Position numbers and translations under genes: made by a program
In this document: positions 1 through 7,088 of the stretch, in pieces
How positions within the stretch are numbered: the first letter of the stretch is position 1
Layout of the letters: each line of letters begins with the position of its first letter
Notes under the pieces: model-generated
Seen by the model: only the letters and a program-made list of their open reading frames with translations
The model's database searches: none
What the model was told of the DNA's origin: nothing
DNA from: Methylobacterium aquaticum
GTDB lineage: Bacteria > Pseudomonadota > Alphaproteobacteria > Rhizobiales > Beijerinckiaceae
DNA length: 53,394 nucleotides
Assembly (NCBI RefSeq): GCF_001043915.1
Contig: NZ_LABX01000217.1
Coordinates: 1-53,394, forward strand
Direction of reading: 5' to 3'

Positions 1-517
1 CGAAGGCGTGCTGCGGGTCGCCGAGGGGGTCGCCGAGGGCGACGACGTCGCGCAGCTGGATGTATTGCGGGCAATTGCCGAAGCTCTGCTCGACCGCGAC
101 CCGCAGCACGCCGTCCGTCGAGCCGCGGAGGACGCCGTTCACCCGGTTGCGGCGGCGGGTGTGCAACTCGATGCCGAGGAGCCCGACGGCGTCGCCCTCG
201 CGCAGGCCCGCGCTCGCCGGATCGCGCGGATCGGGCCGCGCCGCGATGGTGAGCAGCTTCGGGCTCGGCGCCGCGACGAAGCCCGGCGCACCGGCGATCA
301 GCGTCGCCCAGGCGTCGCCCTGCCCGTCGACGCTGCCGGCGACGAGGACAGGAAGCTGCGCGAAGAAGGCGCGGTGCTGCGCGGGCATGACGTCCCGCAC
401 GACGCGCCGGCCCACCTCCGCCATGCGCGCGGCGACGCCGACCTGCTCCTGGATGGCGGTCTCGCCCGGGTGCCAGGGCGAGGCCACGGGTGCCGTCATC
501 GTCGAACCATCGCTCAT
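1..517 (-). CDS. PNPOx-like flavin oxidoreductase, N-terminal part (truncated by window edge)
   Basis: About 172 residues are visible; the C-terminal part lies beyond base 1. The translation has the pyridoxamine-phosphate-oxidase-like split-barrel pattern of a family that often carries a ferredoxin-reductase module behind it: an N-terminal WHPGE motif, a stretch ending FFAQLPVLVAGSVDGQG, then GLLGIELHTRRRNRVNG and VEQSFGNCPQYIQ. The last two are typical of these long fused proteins and probably line the flavin site. The substrate is unknown. The first ATG is preceded by an AGGGGAGAG ribosome binding site; a second ATG lies six codons in. The GST gene sits 59 bases upstream on the same strand, so the two are probably co-transcribed. 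Whether the reductase module is present cannot be seen here. Confidence 0.8.
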   Translation of the reverse strand, partial: MSDGSTMTAPVASPWHPGETAIQEQVGVAARMAEVGRRVVRDVMPAQHRAFFAQLPVLVAGSVDGQGDAWATLIAGAPGFVAAPSPKLLTIAARPDPRDPASAGLREGDAVGLLGIELHTRRRNRVNGVLRGSTDGVLRVAVEQSFGNCPQYIQLRDVVALGDPLGDPQHAF

Positions 518-576
518 GGGGCTCTCCCCTCCGGTTTCCGTCGGGCGCGCCTCCCGGCGCGCCCGCAGCGCTCAGG

Positions 577-1194
577 TCAGGCGGCGGCGGTGAGGCCGGC
601 CGGCGTCTCGGCGAAGGGGACGAAGCCCGGAAGAGCCTCGATCCGGCGGAGATACGTGACGACGGTCCGATAGCCCGACAGGTCGACATTGCCCTCCGGC
701 GCACGCGCCAGGTAGCTGTAGAGCGCGATATCCGCGATGGTCGGATGCCCGCCGACCAGCCAGTCGCGGCCGGTCAGGTGCGCCTCCAGGCGCCGCAGGA
801 GCAGATGCGCCCGGCCGATCACCTCCTCGGGACGGAAATCGGCGCCGAACACCGTGACGAGCCGGGCGGCGGCGGGGCCGTAGGTCAGCTCGCCGGCGGC
901 GACGGACAGCCAGCGCTGCACGGCGGCCGCGGCCGTCGCCTCCTCCGGCAGCCAGTCGGTCCGGCGGAATTTTTTCGCGATGTAGACCAGGATGGCGTTG
1001 GAATCGGTAATGACCGTGCCGTCGTCGTCGAGCACCGGCACCTGACCGAAGGGGTTGAGGGCGAGGAACTCGGGCCGCTTGTGCGCGCCCGCCGCCAGGT
1101 CGACCTCGATCGCCTCGTGCGGCACGCCGAGCAGCGAGAGAACCAGCCGGGCCCGGTGGGCATGGCCCGAGAGCGGATGGTGATAGAGCTTCAT
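577..1194 (-). CDS. Glutathione S-transferase family protein
   Basis: A 205-residue protein with the two-domain GST layout. The N-terminal thioredoxin-like half (about residues 1-80) begins MKLYHHPLSGHAHRARLVL and contains NPFGQVPVLDDDG with the cis-proline, then the TDSNAILVYIAKK glutathione-binding segment. The all-helical C-terminal half contains the GGHPTIADIALYSYL N-capping motif. A cytosolic role in glutathione conjugation or thiol chemistry is expected, but the substrate cannot be told from sequence. It lies divergent from ccoN and just upstream of the flavin oxidoreductase, with which it probably forms a two-gene unit. Length is normal for the family. Confidence 0.88.
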   Translation of the reverse strand: MKLYHHPLSGHAHRARLVLSLLGVPHEAIEVDLAAGAHKRPEFLALNPFGQVPVLDDDGTVITDSNAILVYIAKKFRRTDWLPEEATAAAAVQRWLSVAAGELTYGPAAARLVTVFGADFRPEEVIGRAHLLLRRLEAHLTGRDWLVGGHPTIADIALYSYLARAPEGNVDLSGYRTVVTYLRRIEALPGFVPFAETPAGLTAAA

Positions 1195-1344
1195 GAGTGC
1201 GGATCCTCGTTTCCGCGGCCGGACCGTGCCCGCACCGCCCCCGGAGAATGCGAGGATCGCCCGGCATCGAGAATGCGCGCATTCGGCAGTTCATCGTTCC
1301 GGATTCTGGAATGATCCTCGGCGGCCCCGAAGCTCCCGGGGTGT

Positions 1345-1358
1345 TTGACGCAGATCAA
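1345..1358 (+). promoter_or_regulatory. FNR/FixK-type anaerobox upstream of ccoN
   Basis: TTGAC-GCAG-ATCAA matches the consensus TTGAT-N4-ATCAA at nine of ten half-site positions. It lies about 70 bases upstream of the ccoN start in the divergent GST/ccoN spacer, the usual place for FnrN/FixK activation of cbb3 oxidase operons in alphaproteobacteria. The match is seen directly; binding is inferred. Confidence 0.8.
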
Positions 1359-1427
1359 GGCTCCACACCCGCCCTGCGCGCACATCGGGTCGTCCCGCAG
1401 CCGCGCGTGGAGCGAACCGATTCAGCC

Positions 1428-3086
1428 ATGCCCGCCACACCCGCACCCAAATACATGACCGAAGGGGAGGCGGGCCTGTGCGCCGCCTTCGGCCTCGGTG
1501 CCCTTCTGTGCCTGGTCGCCTCGGCCAAGGCGGCCGATCCCGCCTTCGGGCTGCATGCCGGCCTGTTCGCCCTGGCGGCCATCGCGGCGATCGTGGCGAT
1601 CCTGCGCCGCTACGCCGCCCGCGACCCCGAGCCGATCCCGCAGGAGATCGGCGGCAAGCCGAACTACAACCTCGGTCCCATCAAGTTCGCGGCGATCGCC
1701 GCGATGGGGTGGGGCATCGCCGGGTTCCTGGTCGGCTGCATCATCGCCTTCCAGCTCTGGGCGCCCTCGCTCAATCTCGGGCTCGAATACACCACCTTCG
1801 GGCGGCTGCGCCCGCTGCACACCTCGGCGGTGATCTTCGCCTTTGGCGGCAACGTCCTGATCGCGACCTCGCTCTACGTGGTGCAGCGGACCTGCCGGGC
1901 GCGGCTCGCGGGTGATCTCGCACCGTGGTTCGTGGTGCTCGGCTACAACCTGTTCATCGTGATCGCCGGCACCGGCTACCTGATGGGCGTGACCCAGTCG
2001 AAGGAATATGCCGAGCCGGAATGGTACGCCGACCTCTGGCTGACGGTGGTCTGGGTCGTCTACCTCCTGGTCTTCCTCGCCACCATCGCGAAACGGCGCG
2101 AGCCGCACATCTTCGTGGCGAACTGGTTCTACCTCGCCTTCATCGTCACCATCGCGATGCTGCACGTCGTGAACAACCTCAGCATCCCGGTGACGGTGTT
2201 CGGCTCGAAGTCGTACCCGATCTTCTCCGGCGTGCAGGACGCGCTGGTGCAGTGGTGGTACGGCCACAACGCCGTCGGCTTCTTCCTCACCGCCGGCTTC
2301 CTCGCCATCATGTACTACTTCATCCCGAAGCGGGCCGAGCGGCCGATCTATTCCTACCGGCTCTCCATCATACATTTCTGGGCCCTGATCTTCATGTATA
2401 TCTGGGCCGGCCCGCACCACCTGCACTACACGGCTTTGCCGGACTGGGCGCAGACGCTCGGCATGACCTTCTCAATCATGCTGTGGATGCCGTCCTGGGG
2501 CGGAATGATCAACGGCCTGATGACGCTGTCGGGCGCCTGGGACAAGCTTCGCACCGATCCGATCCTGCGCCTGATGGTCGTCTCGCTCGCCTTCTACGGC
2601 ATGGCGACCTTCGAGGGGCCGATGATGTCGATCAAGGCCGTCAACGCGCTGAGCCACTACACCGACTGGACCATCGGCCACGTCCATTCCGGGGCGCTCG
2701 GCTGGGTCGCCTACGTGTCCTTCGGCGCGCTGTACTGTCTGGTGCCGTGGCTGTGGAACCGCCGCGAGGTCTATTCCCTGCGCCTCGTCGAGTGGCACTT
2801 CTGGGTCTCGACGCTCGGCATCGTCCTCTACATCACGTCGATGTGGGTCGCCGGGATCATGCAGGGCCTGATGTGGCGCGCCTATAACAGCTTCGGTTTC
2901 CTCGAATATTCCTTCGTCGAGACCGTCGAGGCGATGCAGCCCTACTACCTGGTGCGGGCTTTGGGCGGCGTGCTGTTCCTGATCGGCGCGCTGATCATGG
3001 CCTACAACCTCGCCATGACGATCCTGGGCCGCGAGGCGGGCGAGCGGAGCCCCGCGACCGGCGCCGCCCTGGTCCCGGCCGAGTGA
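1428..3086 (+). CDS. ccoN: cbb3-type cytochrome c oxidase subunit I
   Basis: Catalytic haem-copper subunit of the high-affinity cbb3 oxidase, which reduces O2 to water in the inner membrane at low oxygen. The ATG chosen gives 552 residues starting MPATPAPKYM; the open frame extends further upstream but without oxidase-like sequence and through the anaerobox. Two N-terminal hydrophobic segments precede the conserved core, as in other alphaproteobacterial CcoN. Conserved histidine segments are visible: RPLHTSAVIFAFGGN (low-spin haem ligand), QWWYGHNAVGFFLT (copper and active site), GPHHLHYTALPDW, and GHVHSGALGWVAY (haem ligands near the C-terminus). It is first in ccoNOQP. A 107-base spacer with repeats and a hairpin separates it from ccoO. 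The maturation genes ccoGHIS do not follow in this window. Confidence 0.97.
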   Translation: MPATPAPKYMTEGEAGLCAAFGLGALLCLVASAKAADPAFGLHAGLFALAAIAAIVAILRRYAARDPEPIPQEIGGKPNYNLGPIKFAAIAAMGWGIAGFLVGCIIAFQLWAPSLNLGLEYTTFGRLRPLHTSAVIFAFGGNVLIATSLYVVQRTCRARLAGDLAPWFVVLGYNLFIVIAGTGYLMGVTQSKEYAEPEWYADLWLTVVWVVYLLVFLATIAKRREPHIFVANWFYLAFIVTIAMLHVVNNLSIPVTVFGSKSYPIFSGVQDALVQWWYGHNAVGFFLTAGFLAIMYYFIPKRAERPIYSYRLSIIHFWALIFMYIWAGPHHLHYTALPDWAQTLGMTFSIMLWMPSWGGMINGLMTLSGAWDKLRTDPILRLMVVSLAFYGMATFEGPMMSIKAVNALSHYTDWTIGHVHSGALGWVAYVSFGALYCLVPWLWNRREVYSLRLVEWHFWVSTLGIVLYITSMWVAGIMQGLMWRAYNSFGFLEYSFVETVEAMQPYYLVRALGGVLFLIGALIMAYNLAMTILGREAGERSPATGAALVPAE

Positions 3087-3128
3087 TCCCAAGCCGGAGT
3101 GATCCTCAAGTCGAGTGATCCTCACGTC
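3081..3128 (+). repeat. Three tandem 16-bp repeats at the ccoN 3' end
   Basis: Three consecutive 16-base units beginning GAGTGATCC, with a truncated fourth (GAGTGC) behind them. The first unit contains the ccoN stop codon. Units two and three differ at one position; the first is more diverged. Confidence 0.85.
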
Positions 3129-3139
3129 GAGTGCTTCCC

Positions 3140-3161
3140 GGGCCCGCCTGCGGGCGGGCCC
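3140..3161 (+). terminator. Intra-operon hairpin between ccoN and ccoO
   Basis: Perfect 9-bp stem GGGCCCGCC / GGCGGGCCC with a four-base loop and no T-run. It lies between two genes of one operon, so it is more likely an attenuating or 3'-end-stabilising element that sets the ccoN:ccoO ratio than a full terminator. Confidence 0.55.
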
Positions 3162-3193
3162 CTCTCTCCGTCTCACGTTGAAAGATCCCGGCC

Positions 3194-3934
3194 ATGGCCA
3201 TTGCCCAGCCCGGCCTCTGGAAGAGGCATGAATTCTTCGAAAAGAACTCGATCCTGCTGCTGATCGGCATCCTGATCGTCGTCGCCATCGGCGGGCTGAT
3301 CGAGATCGTCCCGCTGTTCTACCTGAAGAGCACCATCGAGGCGGCGGCGGGCGTGCGGCCCTACACGCCGCTGGAACTGGCCGGCCGCAACATCTACGTG
3401 CGCGAGGGCTGCTACCTCTGCCACAGCCAGATGGTGCGCCCGATGCGCGACGAGGTCGAGCGCTACGGCCATTTCTCGCTCGCCGCCGAGTCGATGTACG
3501 ACCACCCGTTCCAATGGGGCTCGAAGCGCACCGGCCCCGACCTCGCCCGGGTCGGCGGAAAGTATTCCGATGCCTGGCACCGCGAGCACCTGAAGGACCC
3601 GCGCGCCGTCGTTCCCGGCTCGATCATGCCGGCCTACGCCTTCCTCGACCGGCCCCTCGACGCGGAGGCGATCGGCGACGACCTGACGGCGAATGCCAAG
3701 CTCGGCGTGCCCTACAGCCCGGACATGATCCTGCGGGCGCAAGGGGATCTCGCTGCCCAGCTCGACCCCGACGGCACGGATGCGACGTTCCCGCAACGCT
3801 ATCCCGGCGCCGTCCTGCACGCCCCCGGCGAGAAGGGCCGCGCCAGCGAACTCGATGCTCTGGTGGCCTATCTCCAGGTGCTCGGCACGATGGTCGACTT
3901 CAAGCTCTACGACGACAAGAAGAACCTGAGGTGA
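3194..3934 (+). CDS. ccoO: cbb3-type cytochrome c oxidase subunit II (monohaem cytochrome c)
   Basis: 246-residue membrane-anchored monohaem cytochrome that passes electrons to CcoN. One N-terminal transmembrane helix lies at about residues 18-40 (ILLLIGILIVVAIGGLIEIV). The haem-binding motif CYLCH is at residues 73-77 inside the strongly conserved YVREGCYLCHSQMVRP. Further family signatures are YGHFSLAAESMYDHPFQWGS, KRTGPDLARVGGKYSD, and MPAYAFL with the probable methionine haem ligand. The length is normal. The stop codon overlaps the start of ccoQ by one base (TGATG). Confidence 0.97.
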   Translation: MAIAQPGLWKRHEFFEKNSILLLIGILIVVAIGGLIEIVPLFYLKSTIEAAAGVRPYTPLELAGRNIYVREGCYLCHSQMVRPMRDEVERYGHFSLAAESMYDHPFQWGSKRTGPDLARVGGKYSDAWHREHLKDPRAVVPGSIMPAYAFLDRPLDAEAIGDDLTANAKLGVPYSPDMILRAQGDLAAQLDPDGTDATFPQRYPGAVLHAPGEKGRASELDALVAYLQVLGTMVDFKLYDDKKNLR

Positions 3935-4089
3935 TGCCTGTGACCTACGATCTCGCCTCCCGCTTCGCCCAGACGAGCGGCCTTCTCTACTTCGTCGCTT
4001 TGTTCGCCGGAACCACCCTCTACGCGCTCTGGCCGCGCAACCAGGGCCGGTTCGACGCCGCCGCCCGCCTGCCCCTCGACGAGGAGTGA
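3934..4089 (+). CDS. ccoQ: cbb3-type cytochrome oxidase small subunit
   Basis: A 51-residue single-span membrane protein beginning MPVTYDLASRFAQTSG. The hydrophobic helix LLYFVALFAGTTLYALWP is followed by the charged tail NQGRFDAAARLPLDEE, the standard CcoQ/FixQ pattern. It stabilises the cbb3 complex. Its ATG overlaps the ccoO stop by one base, and its end overlaps the GTG start of ccoP, so the three reading frames are translationally coupled. It is easily missed because a longer spurious frame runs through it. Confidence 0.93.
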   Translation: MPVTYDLASRFAQTSGLLYFVALFAGTTLYALWPRNQGRFDAAARLPLDEE

Positions 4090-4973
4090 GCCTCGTGACC
4101 GATCTCAAGTCTTCCGCTCCCGCCGCCACCGGCCCCGAGACCACCGGGCATGAGTGGGACGGCATCGCCGAATACAATAACCCGCTGCCGCGCTGGTGGC
4201 TGTACTCGCTCTATGCCACGATCGTCTGGGCCTTCGGCTACTGGATCGCCTTTCCGGCCTGGCCGCTGGTCTCGGACCATACCCGCGGCCTGCTCGGCTA
4301 CTCGTCCCGCGCCTCGGTGCTGGCGGATGTGGCGGCCACGAAGGCGGCCCGCGCGGCGCTCGGCCAGGAAAAGCTCGCGACCGCCGACCTGACCGCGATC
4401 GAAGCCGATCCGACGCTGCTGCCGCTGGCGCTCGCCACCGGCAAGGCGGCCTTCGGCGACAATTGCGCCGCCTGCCACGGCACTGCGGCGACCGGCCGGA
4501 CCGGCTATCCCAACCTCCAGGACGACGACTGGCTCTGGGGTGGCAGCCTCGACGCCATCGCGCAGACGATCCGCGTCGGCATCCGCTCGGGCCACGCCGA
4601 CACCCGCGCGGGCGAGATGCCGGCCTTCGGGCGCGACGGCATCCTCAAGCGCGATGAGGTCGAAACGGTGGCGAACTACGTCCTGTCCCTGTCCGGCAAG
4701 GCTTTCGCGCCGTCCTTGAGCCTGGAGAAGGGCGCCGCGCTCTTCGCCCAGAACTGCGCCGCCTGCCACGGCGAGCAAGCCAAGGGCAACCCGGAGATGG
4801 GCGCTTCCAGCCTCGCCGACGCGGTCTGGCTCTATGGCTCGGCGCCGCAGGAGGTGGTCGCGACGATCCAGGGCGGCCGCAAGGGCGTGATGCCGACCTG
4901 GGAGGGGCGCCTGGACGCAGCGACCATCAACTCGCTGGCGGTCTACGTCCATGGGCTCGGGGGCGGGAAGTAA
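4086..4973 (+). CDS. ccoP: cbb3-type cytochrome c oxidase subunit III (dihaem cytochrome c)
   Basis: 295 residues from a GTG that overlaps ccoQ; a second in-frame GTG three codons on is an alternative start. CcoP accepts electrons from soluble cytochrome c. After the cytoplasmic N-terminus comes the family motif HEWDGIAEYNNPLPRWW, then one transmembrane helix at about residues 38-60. Two periplasmic cytochrome c domains follow, with CAACH at residues 127-131 and 224-228 and methionine ligands in GEMPAFG and GVMPTWEG. Last gene of the operon; a hairpin lies about 40 bases downstream. Confidence 0.96.
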   Translation: MSLVTDLKSSAPAATGPETTGHEWDGIAEYNNPLPRWWLYSLYATIVWAFGYWIAFPAWPLVSDHTRGLLGYSSRASVLADVAATKAARAALGQEKLATADLTAIEADPTLLPLALATGKAAFGDNCAACHGTAATGRTGYPNLQDDDWLWGGSLDAIAQTIRVGIRSGHADTRAGEMPAFGRDGILKRDEVETVANYVLSLSGKAFAPSLSLEKGAALFAQNCAACHGEQAKGNPEMGASSLADAVWLYGSAPQEVVATIQGGRKGVMPTWEGRLDAATINSLAVYVHGLGGGK

Positions 4974-5007
4974 CGGTGAATCCTCCGCGAGCACACCGCT
5001 CCTCGGC

Positions 5008-5040
5008 ATCTCCCCGTTCCTGGCTCTGGAACGGGGAGGT
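5008..5040 (+). terminator. Hairpin after the cbb3 operon
   Basis: The core stem CCCCGTTCC / GGAACGGGG is perfect (9 bp, 7-base loop) and extends outward to 13 bp with one G-T pair. No T-run follows, as is common at this GC content. Probably the end of the ccoNOQP transcript. Confidence 0.6.
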
Positions 5041-5137
5041 CAAGCGTCATGCGCCAGAGTGATGCATGGCGCGACGGTGAAAGAGATGCAGAGAACAGCG
5101 AGACAATGCCAGCGATCGCTAAATGCGGGTTTTTACG

Positions 5138-5184
5138 GTCTCGAATTTTCGCAAAATCTTGAATGGATGTTGGAAAATCGAGAC
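5138..5184. repeat. AT-rich inverted repeat in the ccoP downstream spacer
   Basis: GTCTCGAATTTTC and GAAAATCGAGAC are reverse complements apart from a one-base bulge, separated by 22 bases. It could be an operator pair or the stem of a small transcript. No protein is encoded here. Confidence 0.4.
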
Positions 5185-5633
5185 GGGGCAACGGACTACA
5201 GGACGCGACACAGGATGCTGCGCGGGTGCGGGAGCGACGGCCACTCCGCCAGAAAACGTCCCCTCTGCGGAGCCGGGCGGGAGAGGGGAACCACGCTTCC
5301 GGACGCGGTGCACATCGGCGTCGCCGTCCCTTGCGGATGAAGCGAGATGGCGAGCGGGTTCCATGCCGACTTTCGGTTGACCCACCATGGATAAAACTCA
5401 AAGATGCAACGATCGGAAAATAACAATCTAAGATGGATGATGTCCGTCCGGGACCGCTCTGCAGTCCGGCACGGCTCGCGCACCGCTACGCCGTCTCTGT
5501 TCGGCTAAGCTTGCGGGCTTAAAGCACACACGCCCGGAAATTCGAGTTCTCGGCCAGGCTCTGCCCAAGATCCGCCCATGATCGGCACGACGCTTGCCGG
5601 GAGTGAGACGGTTGATTCGGCCGAGGCCCGGAT

Positions 5634-6080
5634 ATGAGAGTTCTGCTATACGGTGTGATGGCCGCCCTGGGGGCGATGGAACTGGCCGCCGCGGTCCACC
5701 CGGCCGCCGCCGCCCCGAATGCCCGCGCCGAGCACCGGCGCGCGGTGCTCGCGCCCTTGGAGCAGGCGGCGACCGATTGCTTCGCCGAGACCATCGGCAA
5801 CAACCCGGCGGCCCTCGCCCATGCCCGGGCCGGGCGCTGGTACGAGGCGGCGGGCGTGATCGGCTTCCTGTGCCGGCCCGAGGTCGACGCGATGACCAAG
5901 GCCCGCGACCATCTCGAAGGCCGCGGCGCCGGTGGCCGCTATTTCACCGGCCCCTATACCCGCCATCTCGGACCGGAACTGGCCCGCCGCCTCGAGCCGC
6001 TGCTCACCACCAAGGCCGTCGCCAATGCCGAGCCGCGCGCCGACAGCGAGGCCCCGGCGGCGCCGGCCGGCGAGCCGTAG
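5634..6080 (+). CDS. Small secreted hypothetical protein
   Basis: 148 residues. The N-terminus MRVLLYGVMAALGAMELAAAVHPAAAA is a signal peptide, so export to the periplasm is likely. The mature part is mostly alpha-helical, with two cysteines (in TDCFAETIGNN and GFLCRPEV) that could form a disulphide, followed by RYFTGPYTRHLGPELARRL and a low-complexity Ala/Pro/Glu-rich tail. I recognise no family. Codon use and the clear signal peptide support it as a real gene. It stands alone between the oxidase operon and a convergent epimerase gene. Confidence 0.75.
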   Translation: MRVLLYGVMAALGAMELAAAVHPAAAAPNARAEHRRAVLAPLEQAATDCFAETIGNNPAALAHARAGRWYEAAGVIGFLCRPEVDAMTKARDHLEGRGAGGRYFTGPYTRHLGPELARRLEPLLTTKAVANAEPRADSEAPAAPAGEP

Positions 6081-6219
6081 GGCGATGGCGGCGAGTCCCT
6101 GAACCCTGCCCGGGATCTGCAAGCGACTGATGACGTCGGGCACGACCGACGTCTTGCGGGGAGAGGAGAGACCCGCATCCAAAAACAGGATCGTATTGAC
6201 AACAGCGTTTGGTGGTTTT

Positions 6220-7056
6220 TTACACCAGCGCCCGCAACCCCTCCCGGTACGTCGGATAGGCGAGCCGAACCCCCAGCTCCTCGCGGATCAGCCGGTTCCG
6301 CACCCGCTTGTTCTCGCCGTAGAAGCTGCGCGCCATCGGGCTTAACGTCGCCGTGTCGAAATCGACCGCCGGCGGCAGGGGCAGGCCGGCAAGCTCGGCC
6401 GCGAAGGCGGTCACGTCCTGCGGCGGGGCCGGCTCGTCGTCGGTGACGTTGTAGATCGCGCCCGGCCGCGGCCGGTCGAGGGAGGCGGCGAGCGTGCGGG
6501 CGATGTCGTCGACATGGATCCGGTTGAAGACCTGGCCGGGCTTCACGATGCGCTGCGCCTTGCCCTGGCGCAGCTTCTCGAAGGCGTTGCGCCCAGGCCC
6601 ATAGATGCCGGACAGCCGGAAGACCTGCACCGCCTTGCCCGTCCGCGCCCCGAGCGCCAGCCAGGCGTCCTCCGCCGCCACCCGGTCGCGGGTGCGCGGA
6701 TGGGTGGGGCCCGGCGGGGTCGCCTCGTCGATCCAGGCGCCGCCCTGGTCGCCATAGACCCCGATGGTCGAGAGATAGCCGATCCACCGCGCCGGGCCGG
6801 CGGCGATCACGTCGTCGAAGGCCGCCAGCGCCGGGTCGGCGCCGGAATCCGGCGGGATCGAGACCAGGATCGCGTCGGCCCGGGCGAGGTCCTCGGCGAT
6901 CCGCGGGTCGGTCTCCCCGGGCGAGAAGACGCGCACGCTCACGCCGTCGAGGGTGCCGGGAGTCTGCCGGGTCGCCGTGACGCCGTGGAAGCGGGCACGC
7001 TCGCGCGCCACGAAACGGCCGGCCGTGTAGCCGAGCCCGAAGACGAACAGGTTCAT
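6220..7056 (-). CDS. NAD(P)-dependent epimerase/SDR family protein
   Basis: 278 residues with an atypical extended-SDR Rossmann fold. The N-terminal MNLFVFGLGYTAGRFVA carries the dinucleotide-binding GxGxxA pattern. SIPPDSG and YLSTIGVYGDQGG follow; the latter corresponds to the S/T-x-YG segment around the catalytic tyrosine of epimerases. FRLSGIYGPGRNAFEKLR and NRIHVDDIARTL are nucleotide-sugar-epimerase-like motifs, and YNVTDDEPAPP is the usual C-terminal signature. The substrate is unknown. It lies 32 bases downstream of queG on the same strand, so it is probably the last gene of a fzlA-queG-SDR unit. Confidence 0.85.
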   Translation of the reverse strand: MNLFVFGLGYTAGRFVARERARFHGVTATRQTPGTLDGVSVRVFSPGETDPRIAEDLARADAILVSIPPDSGADPALAAFDDVIAAGPARWIGYLSTIGVYGDQGGAWIDEATPPGPTHPRTRDRVAAEDAWLALGARTGKAVQVFRLSGIYGPGRNAFEKLRQGKAQRIVKPGQVFNRIHVDDIARTLAASLDRPRPGAIYNVTDDEPAPPQDVTAFAAELAGLPLPPAVDFDTATLSPMARSFYGENKRVRNRLIREELGVRLAYPTYREGLRALV

Positions 7057-7088
7057 AAGGCCGAGCCCTGCCTGAAGGATGTGCGGTC

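Larger units (their letters stand above)
4974..5633. other. 660-base intergenic region after ccoP
   Basis: No open frame here reads like a protein: the candidates on both strands are short, low-complexity or arginine-rich. Two structures stand out, a hairpin directly after ccoP and an AT-rich inverted repeat near its middle, both listed separately. Base composition is lower in GC around 5120-5200 than in the flanking genes. The downstream end should hold the promoter of the small secreted protein; I see no clear match. Confidence 0.6.

Noticed and set aside
5123..5380. Plus-strand 85-codon frame in the ccoP downstream spacer
   Set aside because: The first residues look protein-like, but there is no ribosome binding site, the rest is low complexity, and it crosses the inverted repeat without conserved motifs.
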